The notes: a model not told the origin generated them from the letters alone. Counted from the first letter of the stretch, positions 8,864 to 18,452 are shown. The stretch is DNA of 64,000 nt from Ignatzschineria ureiclastica (GCF_003121845.1 NZ_QEWQ01000001.1:558001-622000); one strand, 5' to 3'. Numbers and translations: made by a program.

Positions 8864-9991
8864 ATGAAAGTTGGTTTTTTTATTTATCACAGAATAGATG
8901 GCAAAGGTGGGTTAGAAAATACATTAATTAAAATAACCAATAATTTAAAAAAAGAAGATATCTCCTCTCATATTTTCTTTTGGACTCCTCCAGTGTATAC
9001 AGACTTTTTTAAAAATTTTGATGAAATTTCTGTAGCAACCGAGTACAAAGAAGATGAAAAAAAATATCGATTTATTCCCAAGTTTATTTCAAGACGAATT
9101 AAGTTATTCCATGACTTTTTAAAGATGCAAAATTTTTTTAAAAAAGAGATTCTTCCTGCGGAACTAGATGCCTTAATTATTATAGATCTTCCCGATACAC
9201 TCTGTTTTTATCAAAAAATACTCAAAAAGTTCACTACAAAATATAATGTACCAATATTATCTTGGATACACAGTTCAATAAAAAACTCCACCCCAAAACA
9301 AATTGCTAGAACTCGAAAAATACTTCCTATATATAAACAACACCTTACTGTGAGTTTTGGAATAATGGAGGAGTTAAAAGATATTTATAAGATTTCTAAT
9401 ATCACTTATGTTGGTAATCCTATAGATTCGGCAAAAATTATTCCAAGAACATCCAATGATTTTTTATATATTGGCAGAATTGCCGATCCTAGAAAACAGG
9501 TTAACCAACTAATCTCTTCTTTACCTGCACTCAAAGGAAACTGGAAACTCCATATAATTGGATCTTCCGGCAATAAAGAAAAAGATGATTTATTTCAACA
9601 AAAAATATTAGAACTCCAATTACAAAACCATATTATTTTTTATGGTTGGGCAGAAAACCCATGGGATCTTATATCAAAAGCAACTGCTCTAATACTTAAT
9701 TCCTCCACAGAAGGTTTTGGTCTAGTACTTGTTGAAGCAATGATGAGAGGAATACCCTGTATTTCCTCAGACTGTCCCGTTGGACCACGAGAAATTATTC
9801 AACCTAATATTAATGGATGGCTCTTTAAAGTAGGGGAAGAAGAAGAACTAATCAATATAATGCAAGAAGTAATAGATAATAAAAGATCATTACCAGATCC
9901 TTATATAGTACAACAATCTGTACAGCATTATGAAACAAGCCAAATTGTCCATCAATTCAAAACGATTCTTAACAATTGTATTAATCTCTAG
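8864..9991 (+). CDS. Glycosyltransferase family 4 protein
   Basis: A protein of about 375 residues with the GT-B layout. The N-terminal MKVGFFIYHR...GKGGLENTL segment is an acceptor-domain glycine motif. The C-terminal domain holds YIGRIADPRKQ at about 202-212 and the EGFGLVLVE motif at about 283-291 (E-x7-E), which binds the nucleotide diphosphate. ATG at 8864 is chosen because GAGGGG lies about 8 bp before it and MKVGFF is a normal GT4 start; ATG 8843 would add seven residues. It probably extends the LPS core or O-unit. The similar WaaG/RfaG-type enzymes add core glucose, but specificity here is unknown. Confidence 0.88.
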   Translation: MKVGFFIYHRIDGKGGLENTLIKITNNLKKEDISSHIFFWTPPVYTDFFKNFDEISVATEYKEDEKKYRFIPKFISRRIKLFHDFLKMQNFFKKEILPAELDALIIIDLPDTLCFYQKILKKFTTKYNVPILSWIHSSIKNSTPKQIARTRKILPIYKQHLTVSFGIMEELKDIYKISNITYVGNPIDSAKIIPRTSNDFLYIGRIADPRKQVNQLISSLPALKGNWKLHIIGSSGNKEKDDLFQQKILELQLQNHIIFYGWAENPWDLISKATALILNSSTEGFGLVLVEAMMRGIPCISSDCPVGPREIIQPNINGWLFKVGEEEELINIMQEVIDNKRSLPDPYIVQQSVQHYETSQIVHQFKTILNNCINL

Positions 9992-10050
9992 AAGTAAGAA
10001 CTTTCATCTCTTTATCTAATGATATCTACTAATAAAAGCTTGTCAGTAAC

Positions 10051-10083
10051 CAATCAACTCCATCAAAATGGAGGTGTTGATTG
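10051..10083. other. Strong hairpin in the gap after the GT4 gene
   Basis: CAATCAAC at 10051-10058 pairs with GTTGATTG at 10076-10083, and the inner TCCAT/ATGGA closes a 4-nt loop. Only a GGT bulge interrupts the 13-bp stem. No T run follows, so it is not a standard terminator; it might be an mRNA stability element. The rest of the 275-bp gap (9992-10266) shows no gene. Confidence 0.5.
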
Positions 10084-10266
10084 TCGATAGTCCTCTACTT
10101 ATCAGCATATACCAAAGCTAATTTTTTCCGGAAGATATTCCCTATACAGAAGAAAAATTACAATAAGTAATATGCAGCGCCTAAACTATAGATAAATTAG
10201 CTGATCCTTTAATAATAATTTAAAATAGCTCAGAAAAACATATTCTATAAAAGAAAGCTGATTAAG

Positions 10267-11058
10267 ATGATTCCTAAAAAAATACACTATGTTTGGGTTG
10301 GCAATAACCCTAAATCACAACTGATATTGAATTGTATCGAAAGCTGGAAAACACAACTCCCTGACTATGAACTAATAGAATGGGGAAATGAATCTATCAA
10401 AGATATTGATATTCCATATCTTCACGAAGCATATGAACATAAAAAGTGGGCCTTTGTCTCAGATGTAATACGCTTATATGCCTTATATACTCAAGGAGGG
10501 ATCTACCTTGATACAGATGTGGAAGTTAGAGATTCTTTCAACAGCTTTTTAGAACATGACTTTTTTTCTGGGTATGAGTTGCACAATAATATCTATTCAC
10601 CTATCGTAACTGCAGTAATGGGTGCTAGTCCTCAAAATTCAATAATTAAAGACTTATTAGATAACTATAAATGCAACTCCTTTATTACAGACAAAAACCG
10701 CTTTAATCTTCTTCCTAATACCGCCAGAGTGACTAAATATTTTGAACAAAAATTTAAGATCGCTCCCCCCTATGATGGTGAAACAACATTATATTTAACC
10801 GAGAATAGCATTATTTATCCATACTATTTTTTCTGTACACCTAAAAAAAATAAACCTAACTATTCTATTCACTTATTTGATGGCTCTTGGATTCCAGGGT
10901 TTTCTAGGAGAGATAAGATAACCTTCGCTGGATATTCTATTGCACGTTTTAAAAGGGTTGCAAATAATGAAATTCTCGACTTAGGTATCAGTGACCAAAT
11001 CATTTTGATCATTAACGTATCAAAAAATAAGAAATTTGCACTAATAAGAAATGGTTAG
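10267..11058 (+). CDS. Glycosyltransferase family 32 (OCH1-type) protein
   Basis: 263 residues. It opens with IPKKIHYVWVG, the standard start of bacterial GT32 enzymes. FVSDVIRLYALYTQGGIYLD at about 63-82 then runs into the catalytic D-T-D (D82 and D84). These DxD-containing enzymes transfer galactose, mannose or related sugars in capsule and LPS synthesis. The C-terminal part contains HLFDGSW, also frequent in the family. It stands alone after a 275-bp gap and its 3' end overlaps the convergent GT2 gene by 4 bp, so the two messages are antisense at their ends. Confidence 0.87.
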   Translation: MIPKKIHYVWVGNNPKSQLILNCIESWKTQLPDYELIEWGNESIKDIDIPYLHEAYEHKKWAFVSDVIRLYALYTQGGIYLDTDVEVRDSFNSFLEHDFFSGYELHNNIYSPIVTAVMGASPQNSIIKDLLDNYKCNSFITDKNRFNLLPNTARVTKYFEQKFKIAPPYDGETTLYLTENSIIYPYYFFCTPKKNKPNYSIHLFDGSWIPGFSRRDKITFAGYSIARFKRVANNEILDLGISDQIILIINVSKNKKFALIRNG

Positions 11059-12020
11059 CCCCATCGTTTTTTTAGATATTTAGAAGCTAGATTTAGCGGT
11101 AATAAAAACAAAAAGTTTTGTAAAATTAATTTGCTATTTTTACAACTAAAACGAGTATTAATATTTTTTAAAAAAAGTAATTCTTGATAGATAAAATCAA
11201 TATCAAAGGTACTCATCCACTTTAACGATCGCCTTTTTAATTTTTCTATTTTGGTCGCTATTAATTTTTTATAAAAGGGATTTTTTTCTGAAAGATATGC
11301 CTCATACATCTTCTCTATAACAAAGTTAAGATCTACAACATTTTTTTCTTTAATCGAAAAAGAAATAGAACCCTCTCGCTCTAAATAATCATAAATAACC
11401 ATAGATGTTGCGCGAAGGTTCTTCACACATCGATATAGTAAGAAAGACCATAATTCATCTTCATGATATATTCCCTCTTCGAAGTAGAGATTATTTTTAA
11501 TTATTAGATCTCGAAGTACCAATTTTCCCCATGCTGTTACCGTCAACCGGCCTTCAACGTACTGATGATAAATCTCATCCGTAGATGATAAATAAAGATC
11601 TTTTTGAAAGCCTATTTCTAAAGTATCTCCTTGTGGTGTAACTTTTTCAAAATTACCTATTACAACATCACAACACTCTCCATCACTCTTTGCCAAGCTT
11701 ACCAAATCAGCTATTACGCTAGGAGAGCTTAAGCTATCATCACTATCTAAAAAAAAGAGATAGTCCCCGGTAGAAGCATCTATGCCGGAATTTCTAGCAG
11801 CGGACAACCCCTTATTCTCTTTATGTTGAACTAAAATAGTACGTTTAGTCGCCTTATAAGCCTTTACAACTGCAAGAGCTAGATCAATACTATTATCTGG
11901 AGTACAGTCATCAACTAAGATTAATTCAATATCACTATACTTTTGTTCTAAAACAGACTTCAAACAATGCTGAATTTCTGCTTCAACATTATAAATGGGG
12001 ATGATTATCGATATTTTCAT
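11055..12020 (-). CDS. Glycosyltransferase family 2 protein
   Basis: 321 residues. The GT-A motifs are clear: ISIIIPIYNVE at 3-13, LILVDDCTPDNS at 33-44, NKGLSAARNSG at 69-79 and FFLDSDD at 89-95 (DxD). HEDELW in the second half matches the acceptor-side ED motif of this family. It is encoded opposite to its neighbours, convergent with the GT32 gene and divergent from the GT9 gene. It is therefore transcribed alone from a promoter in the 12021-12152 gap. It likely adds a core or O-unit sugar. Confidence 0.87.
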   Translation of the reverse strand: MKISIIIPIYNVEAEIQHCLKSVLEQKYSDIELILVDDCTPDNSIDLALAVVKAYKATKRTILVQHKENKGLSAARNSGIDASTGDYLFFLDSDDSLSSPSVIADLVSLAKSDGECCDVVIGNFEKVTPQGDTLEIGFQKDLYLSSTDEIYHQYVEGRLTVTAWGKLVLRDLIIKNNLYFEEGIYHEDELWSFLLYRCVKNLRATSMVIYDYLEREGSISFSIKEKNVVDLNFVIEKMYEAYLSEKNPFYKKLIATKIEKLKRRSLKWMSTFDIDFIYQELLFLKNINTRFSCKNSKLILQNFLFLLPLNLASKYLKKRWG

Positions 12021-12152
12021 AAATGCCTACTGTATGAATATCTAGTATCCATAGATTAACTAAGTGTTATAATTTACATGTTTTATCTGTATCTATTGTA
12101 TGCCATTTTACCACTAAGATATCGACTATATTTCTTTTTTGATTAACCAATA

Positions 12153-13295
12153 ATGCTAATAAGTATGAAAAAAAACAATTCTGATAATCTCTCATTACCC
12201 ACACTTGTATCAAAAGCCGACAAAGTTTTGTTTATTATCCATCTAGCTATTGGTGACTTTGCCTATCTTCAAAGTGCTTTTAAAGTTTTCAAAAAACATT
12301 ATCCTAGTTTAAAAATAGATCTCTTTGTCGTTGAAAGCCGTTGTACGGAAGATCGAAGTAAGTGGCCATACTTAGAAAAAGATGTTATTTACGATTGGCT
12401 TGAAGGCTGTGGGCTATTCAATAAAATATATAGAAAAAATTATGCCCCCCATCTTTTCGCTGAGTCGATCAGTGAAGCTAAAAAAGAGAACTACTCTCTT
12501 ATTATCTCTTTTGGTGATGTTCACTCTGAACCTACAGAAAAGTATGCTAGAGAAATGGCAGGGCCTGATAGTATTGTGGCTGGCCTTAAACTGCATATTA
12601 ATTGGTACCGATTTAAATACCAAATATATAAGAGAAATCTTTGGAAAAACTTGGATATCACTTTCAAATCCATCCCAATGACAAAGGGTCGTCATATTAG
12701 TGATCTTTTTGCATTTTGGTTTGAGCAAATTGGTGGTTATCAAATGACTGAGGAAGAAAAGCTTCCCTTTATCGATATTCCACAATATTGGCAAGACAAA
12801 GCAACAAAAAAACTATCTCAGCTTAAACACAATGCATCTCAACAAGTCATTTTTATCAATTACTTGGCAAAAGACCCCAATCGCTCATGGAGATTAGAAC
12901 AAGCAATTGAACTAATAAAGAAGATGCAGCAGTTACCAAAATATGCCGATGCCCTCTACTTTCTAAATACCACGCCCGACCATCTCTCTGAAATAAGCGG
13001 AGCGATTCAAATGGCTAATTTAACAAACACCATTCCCTTTAGTGCAACTGATAACTTTTATGAGTTACCAGCAATTTTAGGACAATCCGATTTAATTATA
13101 TCTGTAGAGACTTCGATTATTCATCTAGCAAATGCCGTAAATACACCATTAATTGCTTTAATGAGACATAAAACTCCCGAGTGGGAACCTCCTAAAAAAG
13201 AGATTACCGAGGTTATTTGGTGTCATAAAAAAAGAGATAAAATTGTAGATATCTCTCCTCTTGATGTTATTGAAAAAATAAAAGCCTATTCCTAA
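12153..13295 (+). CDS. Glycosyltransferase family 9 (heptosyltransferase-like) protein
   Basis: 380 residues. A Rossmann-like N-terminus (KVLFIIHLAIGDFAYLQSAF) resembles the GD-x-x-x motif of ADP-heptose:LPS heptosyltransferases. The C-terminal DLIISVETSIIHLANAV matches the GT9 signature D-x-x-I-x-x-D-x-x-x-x-H-x-A, with E in the place often held by D. Family members add heptose to Kdo or to heptose I in the inner core. The sequence is divergent, so the sugar is uncertain. ATG 12165 (MKKNN) is an equally plausible start; neither ATG has a strong ribosome site. Confidence 0.8.
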   Translation: MLISMKKNNSDNLSLPTLVSKADKVLFIIHLAIGDFAYLQSAFKVFKKHYPSLKIDLFVVESRCTEDRSKWPYLEKDVIYDWLEGCGLFNKIYRKNYAPHLFAESISEAKKENYSLIISFGDVHSEPTEKYAREMAGPDSIVAGLKLHINWYRFKYQIYKRNLWKNLDITFKSIPMTKGRHISDLFAFWFEQIGGYQMTEEEKLPFIDIPQYWQDKATKKLSQLKHNASQQVIFINYLAKDPNRSWRLEQAIELIKKMQQLPKYADALYFLNTTPDHLSEISGAIQMANLTNTIPFSATDNFYELPAILGQSDLIISVETSIIHLANAVNTPLIALMRHKTPEWEPPKKEITEVIWCHKKRDKIVDISPLDVIEKIKAYS

Positions 13296-13346
13296 AATAG
13301 ACTTTCAACTTATTCATAAATATATCGATGTATAAATTTTTAACTC

Positions 13347-15011
13347 TTAAGATTGTGGAGCTAAGGGGATAATCTCGACTTCTTTTAATTCTTTCTTCTG
13401 AGCATCACTCTGAAAAAATGGAATTGCCCTATCATAGACAAAATGAGGGATAGTATCTTCTTCAGAAAGTTTAAAATACTCTGTAAATTGAGCAATATCG
13501 CTATCTTTGTAACCTAATGCCATCATTATTAATGCAGGAATATAATAATGGCTTTTAATACTCTGATTTTTTTTAATATTTTCAATTGTTACTGATTCAT
13601 TAAGAAGCTGTGGACCAATAAATAGAAGAGGTACTATAGCCTCCTTGATATCTGGATTACGGGTATCACAATGAAATGATTTCTGCCCTGGGGCATCGAA
13701 TGTTTGTCCGTGATCAGAGGTATAAACGATAGCAACTTGCTCTTTGTAAGGTAATTTTTCTAAAATAGCTTCAAAGTATCGATCAGTTTCAAAACGAGCT
13801 CTATTTTTATAGGTATTGATAATCTCTTCTCGCGTAGCTTGGCTTAAAGAGGCATTTTGCATTACAGGTGAAAAGTAATTTTCAATCCCCTCTTTATAGT
13901 ACGGAAGATGTGCCCCCTGTTTAATAACAAGATAAAATTGTTTCTGTTCAGGATATCGATCTCTCATCTCTACTATCAAATCAATGAGCTCTGCATCGCT
14001 CTCATCATCTACCTTTATAATGTTGATCTGATCTGTTTCGGCTTTTGTGAAATAATTATGTCCTACACCATTTGCTTGAGCATCGATTAGATAAGGGACG
14101 AAGCCCGCTTGTTTTACAATTTCCCAAATATAGACTATCTCGGTTCCGAGCAGATCTTTTTCCTCTTCACCATATCTTACAAATTTACGAATAGAAGCAT
14201 TAGAGAGGTCACTACAATTAGCATAAGATACGGCTCTGCCAAAGTTAACAATATTCTTCTCTGGGTAACGATATAAACTAGGTGTCACGTTGCCATTATA
14301 ATTCAAATCAATAAGATCCCAATTGATAGATTCATCAATGGTCATAATAACTGTATTAATCTCCCCAGAATCGGCAATAAATTTTCTAAAATCAGGTCGT
14401 TCTTTTGGTTTTAATGCTTCATTGATATCTCTATTTTTCCCATTTACATAAGTATAGAGAGCAAATTGCACTGTAGGTAGTATAAATCCTGGACGGCCAA
14501 TTAAACCTCGTCCTTGTGTATTCAGTAAAGACAAAGTATAAGAAAACAGTACTAGCAAGTAACAGGCTGAAAGAGTTAAAGAACCTCCCCATTTAAAGCG
14601 AATTGTCACTGGCCATAAATATACAATAACAAATGGAATATGCATTAGTAAGGCCACTAATAGTTGATCTCCATATCCCATTATTGCATCATCTATTTTT
14701 GCTTTAGCATTTAATAACGTGATTAGATCACTGAAGGTTAAATATGTTCCAACTGATTTATAAAAAGTCAGATAAAATAGAGAATTAATCAAAAACATTA
14801 TAAGAAACAGATACTTTACAACCCTCTTTGTATAGATGAATAGTGTTACTAAAACTAAGGTAGCTATCAATTGAACTAAATATCCTGTTAATTTCCCCCA
14901 CCACTCGACCATTAAATAGAAATTTACCCTATCATCGATAAAAGGTTCATTAATAAGATAATATGTAATAGCAATAAGCAAAAATCTAATAAGGAAAGAT
15001 CTATATTTCAT
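13347..15011 (-). CDS. Membrane-anchored sulfatase-fold transferase (phosphoethanolamine transferase-like)
   Basis: A protein of about 554 residues. The first about 170 residues form five or so membrane helices. The rest is a periplasmic alkaline-phosphatase-superfamily domain, with a VIMTIDESIN metal-ligand segment at about 222-231 and VYTSDHGQTF near 450. This layout is shared by EptA/EptC lipid A or core phosphoethanolamine transferases and OpgB-type phosphoglycerol transferases. The usual Thr nucleophile region (T-A-T-S-V-S in EptA) reads SYANCSDLSN here, so the catalytic residue may be Ser. ATG 15011 has a GAG-rich site upstream; a TTG at 15050 is less likely. Gene context suggests modification of LPS. 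Confidence 0.78.
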   Translation of the reverse strand: MKYRSFLIRFLLIAITYYLINEPFIDDRVNFYLMVEWWGKLTGYLVQLIATLVLVTLFIYTKRVVKYLFLIMFLINSLFYLTFYKSVGTYLTFSDLITLLNAKAKIDDAIMGYGDQLLVALLMHIPFVIVYLWPVTIRFKWGGSLTLSACYLLVLFSYTLSLLNTQGRGLIGRPGFILPTVQFALYTYVNGKNRDINEALKPKERPDFRKFIADSGEINTVIMTIDESINWDLIDLNYNGNVTPSLYRYPEKNIVNFGRAVSYANCSDLSNASIRKFVRYGEEEKDLLGTEIVYIWEIVKQAGFVPYLIDAQANGVGHNYFTKAETDQINIIKVDDESDAELIDLIVEMRDRYPEQKQFYLVIKQGAHLPYYKEGIENYFSPVMQNASLSQATREEIINTYKNRARFETDRYFEAILEKLPYKEQVAIVYTSDHGQTFDAPGQKSFHCDTRNPDIKEAIVPLLFIGPQLLNESVTIENIKKNQSIKSHYYIPALIMMALGYKDSDIAQFTEYFKLSEEDTIPHFVYDRAIPFFQSDAQKKELKEVEIIPLAPQS

Positions 15012-15257
15012 TAACTTTAATTCTCTATTTTTTAATTGAACAATATACAACCCGCGACAAATTATAGATTAATAGCAATAAAAATTGATTTTTAATTTAA
15101 AGATAATTATCAACAACTATAGAAAAAGTATATTATTAAATCCTCGATAAATATAAACTCTATTTTGCCATAGATTTTATATTCTCTTACCTCTCTACTC
15201 TAATCATTACAGTATTACAAAATCGATATTACGGATTCCCCTCCCTCTCTTTATATT

Positions 15258-15430
15258 TATAGTAATATCGGTTCAAAATAAGCTTATTAAAATGCCGGCG
15301 CATCGGTTGTGAAAAGAGAGGTAGTTATTCTATCCGGCATCTTGCAAGTGTTATTTAGTACGGTTTATGTTCTTTTAAAATCCCGCAATAGCTGTTTAAA
15401 AATCATTTTTCTTAAACCAGATTTACTATA
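15258..15430 (+). mobile_element. MITE copy 1 (TTATAGTAA-end element), upstream of glyS
   Basis: 173 bp bounded by TATAGT and ACTATA. The left end reads TATAGTAATATCGGTTC and the right end is the imperfect inverse, CTTAAACCAGATTTACTATA. Further near-complete copies lie at 33068-33240, 44736-44909 and 49181-49344, with a fragment at 28581. It has no coding capacity. TA dinucleotides at both ends fit TA-targeting (IS630/Tc1-like) transposition. The right end creates a TATAAT at 15427-15432 pointing at glyS, which may act as a -10 box. The rest of the 507-bp gap before glyS (15012-15518) shows no gene. Confidence 0.75.
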
Positions 15431-15518
15431 ATTTGTGAGAAAACATCCAAAATACGCTAAAATAACCGCCTATATAAGAATTCTAGGTTATTTCATACAC
15501 TTTTCAGATGGAATCACA

Positions 15519-17588
15519 ATGATTAAAGAGACGCTACTAATTGAAATTGGGACGGAAGAGCTTCCGCCACGGGCTTTGAATAATTTATCGAATGCTTTTA
15601 AAGAGGGCATTGCGGCTGAGCTGAAAGCGAAGAAACTCGGTTTTAGTGAGATCAAGGCCTATGCCACGCCTCGCCGTTTGGCGCTTGTGATCTCGGATCT
15701 TGACTCTGAGCAAGCGGATTATGTGAGCGAACGCCGGGGGCCTGCGGTACAGGCTGCAATGAAAGATGGTGAACCTACGCCGGCACTTCAAGGATTTGCG
15801 CGCTCTTGTGGCGTAACGGTGGAGCAGTTAACGGTGCTTGGGACCGATAAAGGCGCTTGGTATACCTACAAAGAGGAAGTGAAAGGTCAATCGCTTGCGG
15901 CCCTATTGCCGGCAATGATCGAAAAAGCGCTTAAGGGCTTGCCTATTCCAAAGAGAATGCGTTGGGCGGGACACGATTTTGAATTTGTACGCCCGGTGCG
16001 TTGGGTTGTGGTGATGTATGGTGATCAAGTTCTTGAGACCAAGATCTTCGGAATTGATGCCGGCAATGAGAGCCGTGGACACCGTTTCCACACATCGGCA
16101 CCAATTGCGATTCCCCACGCGAAAGAGTATGAAAGCACAATGGAACAGCAAGGGCACATTGTCCCTGATTTTGCAAAACGTAAAGCGTTGATTGAAGCAG
16201 ATATTCAGAAGGTGACAGCATCAATTGGTACGCCGATTGTGAATGAAGGTTTACTTGATGAAGTCACGGCACTAGTAGAACACCCTAAAGCGATGATCGG
16301 TAGCTTTGAAACGCACTTCTTAGAAGTACCACAAGAAGCGCTCATTATTGCCATGGAAGATCATCAACGTTACTTCCCGATTGTGGATAAAAATGGCAAA
16401 TTGGTAGATAAATTCTGCTTTATTAGCAATATCGAAAGCAGTGAGCCACAAGCGGTCATTGATGGGAATGAGCGGGTCATCCGTCCTCGTTTTGCCGATG
16501 CAGAGTTCTTCTGGAATGAAGATCGCAAGAAACCGCTTGAGAGTTATCTTGCTCATCTTGAAAGTGTGGTATTCCAAACTAAACTCGGTTCACAAGCGGA
16601 TAAAATTCGCCGTGTTGCCACTTTAAGTGAAGCGATTGCGAAGATGATCGGTGCTGATGAAGCATTAGTGGCGCGTGCTGCACGTCTTAATAAGGCAGAT
16701 CTCATCAGTGATATGGTGCAAGAGTTCCCTGAACTGCAAGGCACAATGGCACGGTACTATGCCCTTGATCAAAATGAGAATCCCATTGTTGCCGATAGCT
16801 TAGAGCAAGTTTACTGGCCTCGCTTCGCCGGCGATCGCTTACCGGAGAGTAAAGAGGCGCAAGCGCTCGGTTTGGCTGAACGTCTAGATACTATTGTAGG
16901 GATCTTCTCGATTGGTGAGATTCCAACGGGTTCTCGTGATCCTTATGGTCTTCGCCGAAATGCCTTAGCGGTTCTACGGATTTTAATCGAAAAAGAACTC
17001 AATTTAGATCTTTTGAAATTGATTGAGATTAGTGCGGCGACAATGCCGAAAGCAATTGAAGCTGACAAATCAGTAATGACCATCTTTACCTATATCTTCG
17101 ATCGTCTTCGTGCTTATTCTGCAGATTTAGGGGTATCAAGTGATGTATTTGCGTCAATCTCTGAACTGAAGCTCACTAATCCGCTCGATATCTATCATCG
17201 TCTTTTAGCGGTTGCGGCCTTTAAAGCGCTACCGGAAGCCGGCTCTCTGATTGAAACAAATAAACGAATCCACAATATCCTCGAGAATAACAAAGAGGAA
17301 GCGGTGGCAACGGATGTGAGTGAAGCGTTATTAGAGAATGAGTCTGAAAAGTTACTCTTCAAAGCCACAGAGCTTCTCAAAGGTGAGATTGCATCGTTAG
17401 TAGCTGCGAAAGATTATCGCGCTATTTTAGAGCAATTAGCGAATCTTGCAGCCCCCCTCGCACGCTTCTTTGAAGATACGATGGTAATGGCTGAAGATCG
17501 TGACGTACGTCATAACCGTATTGCGCTTCTCACTGAAATTCGTGATGATTTTGAGACTGTCGCGGATATCTCTAAGCTTCAGCTCTAA
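15519..17588 (+). CDS. glyS: Glycine--tRNA ligase beta subunit
   Basis: 689 residues, the normal length of the beta subunit in gammaproteobacteria. It begins KETLLIEIGTEELPPRAL, the canonical GlyS start. The body contains YATPRRLAL, RWAGHDFEFVRPVRW and EDHQRYFP, and the C-terminal part contains the anticodon-binding region. With GlyQ it forms the alpha2-beta2 synthetase that charges tRNA-Gly. ATG 15519 fits family starts; an in-frame GTG at 15435 would add 28 unrelated residues. The alpha-subunit gene glyQ, normally directly upstream, is not in this window: MITE copy 1 and the sugar locus occupy its place. gmhB and plsC follow, as in many relatives. Confidence 0.97.
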   Translation: MIKETLLIEIGTEELPPRALNNLSNAFKEGIAAELKAKKLGFSEIKAYATPRRLALVISDLDSEQADYVSERRGPAVQAAMKDGEPTPALQGFARSCGVTVEQLTVLGTDKGAWYTYKEEVKGQSLAALLPAMIEKALKGLPIPKRMRWAGHDFEFVRPVRWVVVMYGDQVLETKIFGIDAGNESRGHRFHTSAPIAIPHAKEYESTMEQQGHIVPDFAKRKALIEADIQKVTASIGTPIVNEGLLDEVTALVEHPKAMIGSFETHFLEVPQEALIIAMEDHQRYFPIVDKNGKLVDKFCFISNIESSEPQAVIDGNERVIRPRFADAEFFWNEDRKKPLESYLAHLESVVFQTKLGSQADKIRRVATLSEAIAKMIGADEALVARAARLNKADLISDMVQEFPELQGTMARYYALDQNENPIVADSLEQVYWPRFAGDRLPESKEAQALGLAERLDTIVGIFSIGEIPTGSRDPYGLRRNALAVLRILIEKELNLDLLKLIEISAATMPKAIEADKSVMTIFTYIFDRLRAYSADLGVSSDVFASISELKLTNPLDIYHRLLAVAAFKALPEAGSLIETNKRIHNILENNKEEAVATDVSEALLENESEKLLFKATELLKGEIASLVAAKDYRAILEQLANLAAPLARFFEDTMVMAEDRDVRHNRIALLTEIRDDFETVADISKLQL

Positions 17589-17671
17589 TCAGATATCATA
17601 GTGATATTGAGAGTGCGTGATCTCTTGATAGATAGCGCGCTCTCGACTCATCAATATCAGAAGGAATCATT

Positions 17672-18373
17672 ATGAGTCAGATCAATCAGACTGCATCACA
17701 ACAACCGGATCGATTATTAATAAATGACCTATTAACGACTGAGGATGTTTCACAAGAAACGCTCCCTTGGCCTGATCTTGTCATTCTCGATCGCGATGGC
17801 GTGATTAATGAGGACTCTAAAGCTTATATTAAATCAAGCGATGAGTGGCACCCTATTGCTGGAAGTTTAGAAGCCATTGCAACGCTCAATCAAGCCGGTG
17901 TTCCGGTTGCCATCGCCACTAATCAACGGGGTATTGCCTTAGGGCTTTATGATCATCAAGCACTTGATGAGATGCATCAAAAAATGGCGGCTCTACTCGA
18001 TGAGCATCAAGGGAAAATTGTGGCATTAGAATATTGCACCGCCGATGATCCCGCGCATCCTGATCGCAAACCTAATCCGGGGATGCTACATAAAATTATG
18101 GCTCAGTTAGCGATTATGCCGCCTCAAGTAATCTACTTTGTTGGGGATAAACAATCGGATCTCGAAGCCGGAAAGCGTGCGGGCATTCGCCCTGTTTTAG
18201 TGCGCACAGGGAATGGCGCAGAGACAGAACGAAAGCTACAACAAGCATTGGTAGAAACACCTCAATGTCATAATAATGATGGCCTCGAAAATGATGGCAA
18301 TCACGAGAATACGATCCCTTGCTTTGCTTCATTAGCCGAATTTGTAACGATACTACAGCGACTGCATCAGTGA
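17672..18373 (+). CDS. gmhB: D-glycero-beta-D-manno-heptose-1,7-bisphosphate 7-phosphatase
   Basis: 233 residues, HAD superfamily. Motif I is ILDRDGVIN (nucleophile D40, acid D42), motif II ATNQRG at 82-87, motif III RKPNPGM at 132-138, and motif IV FVGDKQSDLEAG at 156-167. The enzyme removes the C7 phosphate in ADP-heptose synthesis for the LPS inner core. It has about 34 extra residues at the N-terminus and a polar tail. The usual zinc loop (C-x-H...C-x-C before RKP) is shortened to CTADDPAHPD, with only one Cys. AGAAGGAATC precedes the ATG. The glyS-gmhB-plsC order is common in gammaproteobacteria. Confidence 0.88.
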   Translation: MSQINQTASQQPDRLLINDLLTTEDVSQETLPWPDLVILDRDGVINEDSKAYIKSSDEWHPIAGSLEAIATLNQAGVPVAIATNQRGIALGLYDHQALDEMHQKMAALLDEHQGKIVALEYCTADDPAHPDRKPNPGMLHKIMAQLAIMPPQVIYFVGDKQSDLEAGKRAGIRPVLVRTGNGAETERKLQQALVETPQCHNNDGLENDGNHENTIPCFASLAEFVTILQRLHQ

Positions 18374-18452
18374 CTGCATTAGTGACTAATTTACCCCCAT
18401 TTACCCTACTATCGATCTCTCGATTAAGCACTTTTCATAGGAATCAATACAT

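Noticed and set aside
10051-10083. Intrinsic terminator after the GT4 gene
   Set aside because: The stem is strong but no T run follows on either strand.
12045-12073. Promoter for the GT9 gene at TATAAT 12068
   Set aside because: The -10 box is perfect but no -35-like hexamer lies at 15-19 bp, and the region is so AT-rich that such boxes are expected by chance.
12382-12794. Frames on both strands inside the GT9 gene
   Set aside because: Fully contained in a well-supported glycosyltransferase gene; shadow frames.
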